Origin: Trileptium ribeirensis
Taxonomy: Eukaryota; Nematoda; Enoplea; Enoplida; Thoracostomopsidae
Assembly: GCA_030248225.1 (NCBI GenBank)
Contig: JASANE010011670.1
Coordinates: 1 to 64,000 of the forward strand
DNA length: 64,000 nucleotides
Reading direction: 5' to 3'
Numbering within the stretch: the first letter of the stretch is position 1; every line of letters begins with the position of its first letter. Below the pieces are notes generated by a model, which did no database searches, had not been told where the DNA came from, and saw only the letters and a list, made by a program, of their open reading frames with translations. Below, piece by piece: positions 10,101-19,643 of this stretch. The position numbers and the translations under genes were made by a program.

Positions 10101-10677
10101 TGCACGCGTAAACTTAAGCCACGTCCCGTACCGTCCTGTTTTGACACTATGTACAAAACGCTGTTAGAAAACAAAACATTCATTGCAATAATCAATTCCA
10201 AATTCAACAATGTCCATTAGCAAACACAGAGCTACTCATTGCAAAACGGGGTAGTTTATGTTCGCTAACACAATGCACCTATTTGCTGGTTGGCCACAAA
10301 CTCGTTTCACAACGCACAACGTTGCAACTCGCATTCCGCATTGTTTCTTACGGTAACACATTTCGTTTTATTAATGATAATACGTGTAGTCTGCGAAATT
10401 ACATGTGATATGCAGATTTTAAAAACTAAACGAGGAATTTTTGCTCGATAATAGAATAAAAATTTTCCAGGTCAAATGTCAAACCGTCACAGATCGGTTA
10501 CTTAATCTTTTTAAAGTAATCGTTACTAGTGCAATTTTCTGTTACTTTACGTTTTGGTTGCATTGCCCAACACACCAATTATATGTTCTCTTATATGGTA
10601 AGGAAAGGCTGACACGTCCAAGAATCGCTAATGCTAGAAGGGAATGGTGAGGGGCGCACCTTAAGTTTAATTAGGCA
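10101..10677. mobile_element. PIF/Harbinger-like MITE, copy 2 (right arm)
   Basis: This is the mirror of copy 1: TAA target duplications at 10098-10100 and 10678-10680, ends TGC...GCA, 577 bp. Because both arms carry it at the same place with the same duplications, the insertion predates the formation of the palindrome, or was copied by arm-to-arm conversion. The open frame at 10441-10650 lies inside it and is not a gene. Confidence 0.8.
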
Positions 10678-10739
10678 TAATCTGTAAATAGTTTTTATAT
10701 ACTTGCAATACTTGTATAATACTCTTAAAAGGTATCAAT

Positions 10740-11060
10740 AGATCCTGAAAGATGTAGTTGTTTTTGATTTGAGCGGACCGGCTATTGAGTTTCCAACAGC
10801 CTTTTGCGTTACGCACGTAAAAATACTGGATTTCGAAATTTCAGATCCGTGTCGTGCTGATCTCAAATTATTCTGAGAAATTAAAGCTATCTTTGGCTTC
10901 TAAGTTTCGCATCTAAGAAATGGAAGACATATTGTAAACAAATATTTGATCTTGAGCAGCGCAAAACCCAAGCTCTTAACGAGTTCACATGTGGAAGAAG
11001 GGTTACTGAACGGGATATACAAACCTTTGTTACATGTTATAACTAGCGGTGCTGTCAAGA
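10740..11060 (+). pseudogene. Right-arm copies of the two overlapping fragments
   Basis: This is the mirror of 1775-2082. Relative to the left arm there is one missing T in a T-run near 10948, and there are changes near 10785 and 10845, so neither fragment stays open throughout. The order and direction of the fragments match the left arm. Confidence 0.4.
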
Positions 11061-11369
11061 ACACAATAACATTGGATTTGGTCTTTGGGATTGGACATAG
11101 GTGTATGATATAATTATTGGAATTTCAAATATTGTATACAGAGTTCAAAGAGATAGAATTTTTCAAAGACGCAAAAATGAATCCACGTTTATGGTTCTCG
11201 TAAAGAACTTAAAAAAGTTGGTCTACTTATACAACATTTAAGATAGCGTGACCGTCATGTTTCAGTTCAACAAAGCTATTGAAGGCAGAAGAAAACTCTT
11301 AAAAGGATCACAAACAAAAGAAACCAAAACATAGCAAACGTATGCGACGTTGAAAGCTAATTTGGAAGC

Positions 11370-11669
11370 GTGGTAAACACTAAACGCCCAGTTCATGAAT
11401 CCATCATTTCAGCACAAATACTCGAAATCGCTTGTGAAACAGGTTTACCAAGCACCGATATGGTGGATTCATTTCGTTTGAAAACTGGAGAAAGTGCTTT
11501 TGATTTAATTGATGTATCTGGTGTATTTGCTTATATTGATTTCACAATTGTAAAAGGGTTTCGCAAACTCATTTTGGATCTAAATTTAAGAGTAGCACCA
11601 TGTAAAATTTTCGAATATGGATTTGTTTCGTCAGTTGATAAAAATAAATGGCGAACCTATACCATGTAA
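11370..11669 (+). CDS. Unrecognised 99-aa frame, right arm
   Basis: This intact frame is identical in protein sequence to 1151-1450 and apparently identical in DNA. The upstream 300 bp holds further short open stretches in the same direction, including one ending near 11240. Family unknown. Confidence 0.45.
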   Translation: MVNTKRPVHESIISAQILEIACETGLPSTDMVDSFRLKTGESAFDLIDVSGVFAYIDFTIVKGFRKLILDLNLRVAPCKIFEYGFVSSVDKNKWRTYTM

Positions 11670-12103
11670 TAACAAATATCACTCTTGGATGGTGTGTGTT
11701 GTGTACGTAATACACGTAAGCGCAGAACAACTAAAACAATATTTGGAGGGATGTCTCTACCAGCCAGATGGAACATAAATGTCTGATGATACTCTTAATG
11801 ATTGTGGTTTCTTAGCTAAGAGGGCACAAACTTTGGCATCACATAAATGTGACGTATATTTTTCCGTAATCATGGACGCATACTTGCAACAAAAGTACCT
11901 TCAGCCTAAAACTAAACTTGAGTCTAAATTTGTATGAAGTTCACATTCGCTGATATTACAATGTAGCAAGCCATAAAATTATTTAGTACAAATTAATGAG
12001 TTTAAATTAAACATATCTAGAGCAAACGCGAGAAAACAGGCCAAGATAATGTTTACATTGCTCAGGAGTTCATTGCCCAGCAATTAGGTGTACGTTATGA
12101 ACA

Positions 12104-12337
12104 TTGTCTGTAAACAAATGTTTATTAATTGTAGATTGGACAATTTTGAGTGGAACTTTACCATGTAGGATTTACATTTGGGAAATAAGACAAGAAGATT
12201 ATGCAGGACGAAATAAATTAAATGTGTTCAAATTGAGCTCACTAGACATGGAATCGTCTACCTTGTTTATGAATGATGACAGATATCCATGTAATATATA
12301 TTTACCATGTAAAACAGGACATGCGAGTATTTTATAA
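12104..12337 (+). CDS. Unrecognised 77-aa frame, right arm
   Basis: This is the mirror of 482-715 and encodes the same residues. It is the last frame before the outer edge of the arm; about 480 bp of arm sequence without a clear frame follow. Family unknown. Confidence 0.35.
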   Translation: MSVNKCLLIVDWTILSGTLPCRIYIWEIRQEDYAGRNKLNVFKLSSLDMESSTLFMNDDRYPCNIYLPCKTGHASIL

Positions 12338-12798
12338 TACTTTATATGCGTTGAATGGTAGAATTGAAAATTTGGGATTCAAGGTGCAGGATACCAGATA
12401 TTCTGCAAAAATTTGAACACGGATCATAGTAGCGACTGTGATTACATCTAAATCTCCGGAAATGGACAAGTGAGACTTTCGATTGATTTTGTTAAAGAAT
12501 TGTCCAAAACTATAGTAATTATTGAAATGGGTAATGTTATAGCAGGATTTAATATAAAGGCAAACAGCGAAGCCTTAAAACAGAGGAGTTGATGTCAATA
12601 ATAGTGATGGCAGTTGACAAGCGAGTTGTATTGTGTAGTGCATTGTTTGTAATACACATATATGAAACACTTTTGTTGTTATTAAATGTCAGATGTAAAC
12701 TTCAAGCGGATCCATTGTGTTTTGACGATTGGCAATTGGATACAATATTCAATGGATGAATAAATCGACGGCAAATGTACGCCTTTACATTCGTCTAA

Positions 12799-13119
12799 AA
12801 CTACCGCGAAACCTTAAATGAAGGGCACAAATGGTTTAACTGTTCGGCGTATTCAAACATTTGTGGATCAACTTATCAATGCCTATCAGCAGGACTTATA
12901 TTAGTAAAAGCGGCCTGTATTTTTTGTGGATATACCTTCAGCAACCATTGTGTGGCAGCGAGGATTATGAAACATTTGACAACGTACCATTTCGATAAAG
13001 TATTTGTCCAACTTTACATCGACGTTGATATTGGCGAAGCATCGAACTGGAATATTTTGCGCAATATTTATCTTCAAGACGAAATAGTGTATTGGCAAGA
13101 CAAAGTGGTGGAATTTTAA
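12799..13119 (+). pseudogene. Unrecognised open stretch just outside the palindrome
   Basis: About 106 open codons run from inside the arm edge into single-copy DNA and end in TAA at 13117-13119. The only in-frame ATG is at 12967, leaving 50 codons after it. The N-terminal half holds several Cys; the C-terminal half is acidic and aromatic. It overlaps the next stretch (13088-13318) in another phase, as if frameshifted. I recognise no family and do not assign a function. Confidence 0.35.
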
Positions 13120-13318
13120 CGTCACTGTTAAGAAACAGGCGACTTCATCGATGGCATATCGGATGTCGAAAAAAAAAGCTCATCACACCCCAACAACAAC
13201 GTCAAGCAGTGCAGGTGCTGGTGGGATTCATTATAAAAAAACAAAAAAGGGACATTTATTTGATTATGCATTGTACAAAATCTGTTTGTGGTATCCTAAA
13301 TATATTTGTATTGTATAA
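13088..13318 (+). pseudogene. Unrecognised open stretch, basic and Ser/Thr-rich
   Basis: This open stretch follows a stop at 13085-13087 and ends at TAA 13316-13318. Its middle is Lys-, Thr- and Ser-rich and its end is hydrophobic and aromatic. An AATAAA sits 23 bases after the stop (13341-13346), where a polyadenylation signal is expected. It is probably the 3' part of the same decayed gene as 12799-13119. Confidence 0.35.
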
Positions 13319-13340
13319 TCAAAATATTGTAAATTTATTT

Positions 13341-13346
13341 AATAAA
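13341..13346 (+). promoter_or_regulatory. Candidate polyadenylation signal
   Basis: AATAAA lies shortly after the stop at 13318 and is followed by an A-rich run. Such hexamers are common in AT-rich DNA, so position is the main support. Confidence 0.35.
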
Positions 13347-13473
13347 AAATGAAAAACACATTACGGTAACTATTAGGTCGTCTGATAATTCCCTATGCAG
13401 GAATGACATATTTATAAAATGGCTGTTCTTTTAGTAATTTCAATCAGTCTTGTATATGATTTCGGTCGATTAA

Positions 13474-13761
13474 GTATCTACAATTTATTCAGCACTTCCA
13501 AATGGAAATGTTCACACCAAATGGAAAGTTTCCTACAATTCTCTTCTCATCGGTGATTACGAGGAAAATGTATACGAAACAGTCTACAATGGCGACGAAC
13601 ACTTCGTTCGACAAGATCTGGAGCACTTTAAAATGGTCAACAAAATCGTTGGTTATCGAGATTGGACGGGAAATGCTGACTACATTATGCGCGCGGTTAC
13701 AGAAGGCAATACGGTAGTCATGTCATGCGTTTACGATGATCAAGTTCATGCGCGGCAGTGA
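13474..13761 (+). pseudogene. Unrecognised open stretch, about 95 codons
   Basis: This frame is open from the TAA at 13471-13473 to TGA at 13759-13761 with no early ATG. The composition is strongly protein-like (Asp, Glu, Tyr, Asn, Val). A second phase takes over at 13736-13834 and has a natural C-terminal look, so a frameshift near 13740-13760 is likely. An AATAAA follows at 13875-13880. No family recognised. Confidence 0.4.
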
Positions 13762-13834
13762 ACGTATCAATTGGTATACCAATATGCTACGAAACGAGAA
13801 TAGAAATGAAGATATTGAATTGATACTTTTATAG
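13736..13834 (+). pseudogene. Likely C-terminal continuation after a frameshift
   Basis: This is a 32-codon stretch with ATG at 13736 and TAG at 13832-13834, charged and Asn/Glu-rich. It is followed 41 bases later by AATAAA. It overlaps the end of 13474-13761 in another phase. Confidence 0.35.
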
Positions 13835-13874
13835 GCGCTTTGTATGTTCTGTATTTGTTATATTTCAAGTTATA

Positions 13875-13880
13875 AATAAA
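13875..13880 (+). promoter_or_regulatory. Candidate polyadenylation signal
   Basis: AATAAA lies 41 bases after the stop at 13834 and is followed by an A-run at 13886-13891. Together with the preceding frame this looks like the end of a transcription unit. Confidence 0.35.
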
Positions 13881-13899
13881 GAATGAAAAAAACGTCGTG

Positions 13900-14690
13900 G
13901 AAACCTATAGCCGTATGATGAGGCCCTCCGTAAAGCCGAAACGTTTTACCATTGCCCATGTCTCATCCAATCTAGTTCAAATAAGGTTGTTTGTATATAG
14001 CAATTGTTAATAGGTATGCTTGAATATCATGTGTGCATGTTTGTTTGTATATGTGAACGTATGTTAAATATATATACACAACCAGATGTCACTGTTACTT
14101 CATATGCATTTGCATATGTATTTATATACTGGTATATACATGTATGTGTAGAAAACATGTATACTTATACATATACATATAAACAATATACATCCAAAAG
14201 CCAATTCCCAACCACTGCCGACCTCCAGCGGTAAATCGCTATTTTTCGTCTACTCAAATGAACAGCTATATGATGTCCTGGGTTACAGTTCCTTGAATGT
14301 TTTCAATGGCACTATGTTACCTGACTGAGCTTTTGCACTCACTATACTCTGGAAACCACAACCGGCAAATTTTTACTGAAAATTTAGTTTATCTCTTAAA
14401 GCCGATGAGGGTGGCCAATATCTTACTAAGTTCAATCAGACCTTGACTAGGGTTTTACGGAGTATAATTGCCGATAAGTTTATGCTAGATGTGTGTGATA
14501 TGTGAGATTTTTAGTCAAAAAAACGTTATGTCTTTCATCTACATTGATGTACTTCGGTTAGATTATTGCAAAGCTGATCTTTGTGTTCATTTGGGTCTTT
14601 TCTTTTGTCGTATTTCACATCTTACAGGTAACAGATTAAAATCAAGTAACCGCATAACATAGCATCTTCTTAAACGTAAAATAAATCATA
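13900..14690. other. No gene seen; TA/CA-rich stretch
   Basis: The part at 14000-14200 is rich in alternating TATA, CATA and TGTA steps and gives a spurious open frame of Tyr, Thr and Val residues. I see no splice-supported exon. Confidence 0.5.
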
Positions 14691-14698
14691 AAAATAAT

Positions 14699-15142
14699 TT
14701 ATTTACCGCTTGTATCCGGACCAAAACACATATCGTCTGCATCTTTAAACATATCTTCGAATCGTGTAAATATTTCGCTGACCGCTGAGTAGTGATCTGG
14801 ACAGCGACATAGGCAATCCTTGTACGAAGTGTACTGACCACAGAGCATCGTTCGTGTTCGATTTCGTTGTGCAATGCCTTGTGGTATTGTTGTTGTTGTT
14901 TCAATGCGTTGTTTTTGTTCTTCACGTTGAGCTTCAAGATTGTCAAATGTTTCTGCAAAGTTTTGAATGCATTGTACCGCACATTTCATGTCGGATCCAG
15001 GACGTTCGTCGCTAGACTTTTGATATTTGTTGTTTTTGCTGGAAGCTGAATTTAATTTGCACTGCTTGGCTGCACCGACGATTGAGTTGAGCGATGTTGT
15101 GAAAAACCACGATGTTGCAATTAAAACTCGGGCAAGTAACAT
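14699..15142 (-). CDS. Small secreted Cys-rich protein
   Basis: I choose the ATG at 15142 rather than the in-frame ATG at 15241. It is followed directly by a classic signal peptide: Met-Leu-Leu-Ala-Arg, a hydrophobic core through residue 22, then small residues (Gly-Ala-Ala near 23-25). That gives 147 residues. The mature part has eight Cys (28, 54, 58, 101, 110, 112, 114, 139), including a C-x-C-x-C group, and an N-glycosylation site at Asn94. A charged Glu/Gln/Arg stretch at 65-80 could be helical. The stop is TAA at 14699. I do not recognise the family. The pattern is typical of extracellular proteins of worms, but that is inference. It may be a single-exon gene or the last exon of a longer one. 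A TATA-like sequence lies about 20-30 bases upstream on the minus strand, too close to the ATG to be a certain promoter. Confidence 0.6.
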   Translation of the reverse strand: MLLARVLIATSWFFTTSLNSIVGAAKQCKLNSASSKNNKYQKSSDERPGSDMKCAVQCIQNFAETFDNLEAQREEQKQRIETTTTIPQGIAQRNRTRTMLCGQYTSYKDCLCRCPDHYSAVSEIFTRFEDMFKDADDMCFGPDTSGK

Positions 15143-15242
15143 TTTTCCACTCTTTGATATATATTTATAGTTAACCGAACTGAAATTACGTAATTTATGC
15201 AATGTTAGGTTTGTTTGGTTTACTTTGTGTTGACGCGACATA

Positions 15243-17120
15243 TCTTTTCATAAACAAGGTACATAGGTTTAAGGGGAGATGGTTTTGGATGTGTGGGGCT
15301 GGAGAGGGCTACGCGGCGTGGAGCAGGCCAGATTAGTAACTAAAAATTTCCCTTTTTCCGTATAATTTTTTCCATTTTTACAAATTTTCAGTTTAAATTT
15401 CTGTAACTCTGCTCATAACTGCTAATATTTTCCACGCACGGACGCGCGGGAAGTAGTTGGTGGCTGAGGCGGCGGTGGTGAATTCTTGGTATTATTTCAT
15501 CAGTCATGCTCAAATTACTTGTAGCGAAGGTTTTACACGCCTTAGTGCGGTGCAAAACATACAAAAGCCAATAGCCTTCATCTCAAGACAGATGTTCGTC
15601 TCGTTCGAAAATATCGCTCGTGGTGGTAAACCCGTTCAGCTATAGAGCGTGGGTCCCTACACTAATGGGGTAGCCTGGCGAGGACAGCTTGATCGCAGAA
15701 TATCAACAGAAAACCACAGCAGGCAATTTAACTCAACATAAGATTTTAATTTAGCTTGAGCAAGGAAAAATATTGTGCTAGGTCCATTTAGTTTGTTCTC
15801 TTCTTCAGAGAACTTCTGCAGTTTTATTATAATTGGGGACATTATAAGTACAGCATGGCCGATATTAAAAAATACGATAGCCGACACTGATGCCAATAAT
15901 GATAATAGAATGCGGATACCGATACTGATGTTCGCTAAATTGATATATATCTGTTCAAGGCAAGTGACTCAATTGGTGCAGCGTTGTACTCTTGTCCGGT
16001 AGGTCGTGTGTCTCAACTACCATCCTTCCATCCCTTTGGGGATTGATTAGCATACGTACGAATATGATCGATTGCGAGGACGCAACTTCCGGCCCCGGTT
16101 AGCACTCCGGACCTTGTACGTGCCGAAATATTGATATAGCAGTACTGTTTCTATTTTGACGGCAATTGACACCTGAAATATTAGAAATGTTCGTTTTGGA
16201 AGGAAGATTCGAATTTGGGAAAGAGCAGGACTGTATGAGTTTTGTAGATGACTGGGGTATAATTAGATGGGTTGTGGTATGCCATTTTTCCAATTGTTTC
16301 TTTTCGGCACAGAAATTTGTGTGCCTTTCGATGTTTTGTTCTTCTTTGTCCTATTAATCATAACCAAGATTCTTGGACACTAAGTCCCCCTTCGTGACCA
16401 GTTGTTGCAAAGTGGCGACAAGTCTTGTGTCTCATAAACAAGGCGCAAGCAGGATCCCAGCGTCAGCCCCTGAACAGCATGATCTTTTTTCGATAAGAAG
16501 CATTTGCAGTTGGTTGTTGTTGCAATATGGCAAATAGTTACTGGTCCAAAGCCATTGCTGCCGTAACCCAAAGCAATTGGAGTCGTGGGACTGCATGGGA
16601 CCGTCGCAGAACCACCACCCATTATGTTATCAATATTTAACTTATGTATTTTTCCAGCTAGAATAGATTCAAAATATTTTTAGACACATTTACGGTTAGA
16701 TTAAATTTATTGACCTCAGGCATCCACCATATCGCATAAATCTTCAACCCGTCCTCCGGACATTTCAGATTAGAAGGAAGAATGTTTGTGACCTGCGCTA
16801 GGTGTGGGCCTGAAGCCGTCTGTGTATTTGTGTGGAAACGCATAGGCGGTAATTCGAAACATGAAGAAGCCAATATATTTATAATTATGTGTACAATCGG
16901 TCAGCTTCCAATTTTTCCGCCATTTGCGATATCGGTATCAGTATTATGATATATCTAAAATGCAAATAGCGATACTAAAGCCGGTAGTGTGAGTCGATAC
17001 CTATACCGATAATCGGCCAAGCCCTAATTTATGAGTTGCTGAAATTGCAATTCTGACCTCCTGGCCTACCCACTACCCCGCCGCGGGGTTTGTATGGTCG
17101 GTCTTTGCCAATCTCACTAT
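15243..17120. other. No clear gene; one SINE-like copy
   Basis: Short open frames on both strands (for example 15457-15645, 15657-15896, 16380-16622) show no shared motif and no convincing splice signals. A possible tRNA-like SINE lies at 15964-16021. Confidence 0.5.
15964..16021 (+). repeat. Possible tRNA-derived SINE head
   Basis: An A-box-like ACTCAATTGGTGCAGCG stretch is followed about 22 bases later by a B-box-like GGTCGTGTGTC segment. Spacing fits a pol III internal promoter, but the B box is degenerate. Confidence 0.3.
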
Positions 17121-17128
17121 GAATCGAA

Positions 17129-17530
17129 CGTGAGAGTGTGCTTAGGAACGATAACAGCATAGGGCACAAATTGCTCGACTTAGACGACAAAGTACAATAT
17201 GGGACTTGAAGGGTTTTCCAGTGAGTAGAATACATAGCTCACTGTACTTCCGGCTTTCGCAAGGCCAATGTGAGAAATTGTATTTGTGGAACGACAGTAA
17301 GAGTATGCTCCAATTTAGCTCGGAACGACAGCAGCAGCATAGGGTTCAATTGCACGGCTATGACGACGAAAGCATAATATGAGAGGATACGGGTCGATAG
17401 AACGCATAGCTAACTCATAATTCAATGTGCGACCCTGTCGCCGTGAAATAAAGGTGAGAATGTGCTCAAATTTAGCTCGGAAGTGTAACAGCAGCGTAGG
17501 ATTCTTTTCTTAAATGCTCAACCATGATAA
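17129..17530. repeat. Three degenerate direct repeats of about 160 bp
   Basis: Related blocks start near 17129, 17297 and 17456. Each contains a GAGANTGTGCT-like start, then GGAACGANAACAGCA and a following AGGGNNCAANTTGCNCG motif. Identity is low, so the duplications are old. Confidence 0.5.
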
Positions 17531-18000
17531 GTATGACAGGCGAAGAGTTTCTCAAATAAACAGTGTGATAGCGGAAAAACCCAGATACAAAACGAAAAAT
17601 AATGGTTTCTATTTCGGTAAAATACACTATTAGCAGAATGTTGAGTCGTAAATTGATTACACAATATTACTCACACCACTAAACAACTCGCTATAAACTG
17701 TAGTTTTAGATATATATATACGTTAAGCAAAGTTGTTTTTTTATTAAAGTGCAAAATATTCCGTCTTATAAAAACCATCCAACCAAACTAACTATGATAA
17801 TTATATACTTTGTAGAAATTTTGCAAACCTACAAATATATTCATATATAAAGATGTTCACATTACAATATATATTTTAAAATGACTACTGAAGACGCTAC
17901 GATCTACAAAAAAACAAATGTAAATATGATAAAACTTGAAAACGTGACAGATCATCTGACAAGTTATTATATAAATTGTCAGTTTGACCAGGAAGAACTA
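17530..18000. other. No gene seen, AT-rich
   Basis: AT-rich sequence without long frames, between two repeat blocks. Confidence 0.5.
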
Positions 18001-18003
18001 ATT

Positions 18004-18306
18004 CCCATTGCAAACCCAGGTTAGACAGTTGCAAACCCAACTAAGGTCTGCCGCAAACTCAACTAAGACCCGTTGTAACCATACCTAGGGTACAGTGCAA
18101 ACCTAACTTAGGCACATTGACAATCCAATTAAGGCCCTTTACAAACCAACAGTGCTGTTTTTAACCGAGCTAAGCACCTTACATTCCCAGCTATAGTCCT
18201 GTTGTAAAAGCAACAATGATGCCGTTGAAAACACACTTAAGACCCATTGCGGACCCAAATAATGCCCAGAGCAAACCTAATTAAGGCCCGGTACAAACAA
18301 AGCTAA
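18004..18306. repeat. Degenerate minisatellite, about 24-28 bp unit
   Basis: A motif of the type GCAAACCCAACTAAGGCCC recurs about a dozen times with many changes (18010, 18031, 18052, 18101, 18134, 18272, 18292 and others). Spacing varies, so the array is old and partly deleted. Confidence 0.65.
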
Positions 18307-18309
18307 TTT

Positions 18310-19110
18310 AGTGGTCATTTTCGGGTTCAATGCGCAAAAATGAACCAATATCTGAAAGCAAAAACACTTATTATACTGTGTACTAAATGGCTAGAGCATG
18401 GTAAATGCCTTCTTTGTTGACCGTTTCAGTTTAGAGTTGAGAAAATTTGCTGGTTCCACAACCTTTATTTTATATTTAAATTCTGTTAATAATTGATGTT
18501 ATTACCTAATACATATATATGCAAAAAACCTCTTCCACTAAATAACTGTTGTAAATGGACCCACGCCACAACATGTTTACGTGAAAGCAAGGCAGTGTAG
18601 CGTTTTTTGTGTTTCTCAGAGACATTTTTCATCTTGGCAAAAGAACGTCACAGCCGTAATAGCCTTGAAAAAGGTACTAGAAACACGTCTTTATCTTCAG
18701 CTGTTATTAGCAGAATAATAATCAGAAAACTAAAACCCAAAGTTCGGACGCAATTAGCAAAGCGATACCGCATCGGCTTGCTGAGAAAAATACTGCTCAA
18801 ACCATTTGTGGTGTAATCGGGAATCATAGTATTAGGAACAATTTTTTCCATAGCTCAGAAATTTGCGTACAGTCTCTAGACGGACGTATGAAGAAGTCTG
18901 CTGTCGCGGTACATTTTGCGGCATGCCAAAGTGTTTTTGAAACTGCACACATCATCATTCCTTATTCTAAGACGACTTCTTTATATTCTAATAGCTTTAT
19001 GTCAAAAACCGGAAGTCTCGATGATGTTAAACTTGGTGTTAGTACTTTAAAACCGAACATATAATAAGTACATTATTACAGTAAGAGGTAAATATGTTTT
19101 CTGTTCAATA
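18310..19110. other. No gene seen
   Basis: The stretch contains a 69-codon basic open frame at 18607-18816 without support from motifs or splice sites, and is otherwise AT-rich. Confidence 0.45.
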
Positions 19111-19121
19111 TTGCCTTTTGC

Positions 19122-19598
19122 CATACATGCCGGCAGGGGGGGGTAGGGGGGTTACCCCCCCTGAGGTCCGGACCCCCCCCCGGGCCGAAAGGCCCGGCTG
19201 GTTTTACCCCCCTTGGGGGTGCGCAGCACCCCCTCCCCTGAGGGTGACTTGACCGCTGTCCGAGTTTTAAAGCTTGACCTTAGTGCAAAAACTTGCGCAA
19301 ATTGTGCCTGCTTGTTGCTAGCGGTGCATATGCAGCATAAATTTGTGGACAGCTTTTTGTTGACGCCGTCATTCCCTGAAATAAAAGTTAACCGAACTAC
19401 TTATTTATAATAATTTATAATAATTTGTTAATAATAGTATTAACGGCTGCGAGGACCAAAAAAAAAGGTCCTCACGAGATCGACCCCCCTAGACAAATTT
19501 GGCCGGCCAGAGGGGGGTTACCCCCCCTGGGATGGCCGCGACCCCCCCCCGTGGGGGCCTCTACCCCCCCCTGGCATGACCGACCGTCGGCATGTATG
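19122..19598. mobile_element. GC-rich 477-bp non-autonomous DNA element
   Basis: The ends are CATACATGCCG and its inverse CGGCATGTATG. They are flanked by a perfect 9-bp direct duplication GCCTTTTGC at 19113-19121 and 19599-19607. A 9-bp target duplication fits Mutator-like elements, but no transposase is present. Both ends carry long C/G homopolymer runs and a hairpin of GGGCC...GGCCC type. The centre is AT-rich and open for 65-73 codons by chance. A related end occurs near 55239-55254. The element lies directly before the satellite array. Confidence 0.75.
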
Positions 19599-19643
19599 GC
19601 CTTTTGCGCTGTTCTCAGTTATATTGGTATATTCGATCGATTA

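Larger units (their letters stand above)
6619..12819 (+). repeat. Right arm of the giant palindrome
   Basis: This is the reverse complement of 1-6202 with scattered substitutions and 1-3 base indels. Most of the contained frames read on the plus strand, away from the centre. The outer boundary in this window is near 12,818-12,819, after which the sequence is single-copy here. The two stretches holding the frames at 11370-11669 and 12104-12337 encode exactly the same residues as their mirror copies, while the other frames are broken in one arm or both. Confidence 0.95.

Noticed and set aside
1..12819. Pure assembly fold-back artefact
   Set aside because: The arms differ by many substitutions and by arm-specific frameshifts, which a copied single molecule would not show; still listed for checking with reads.
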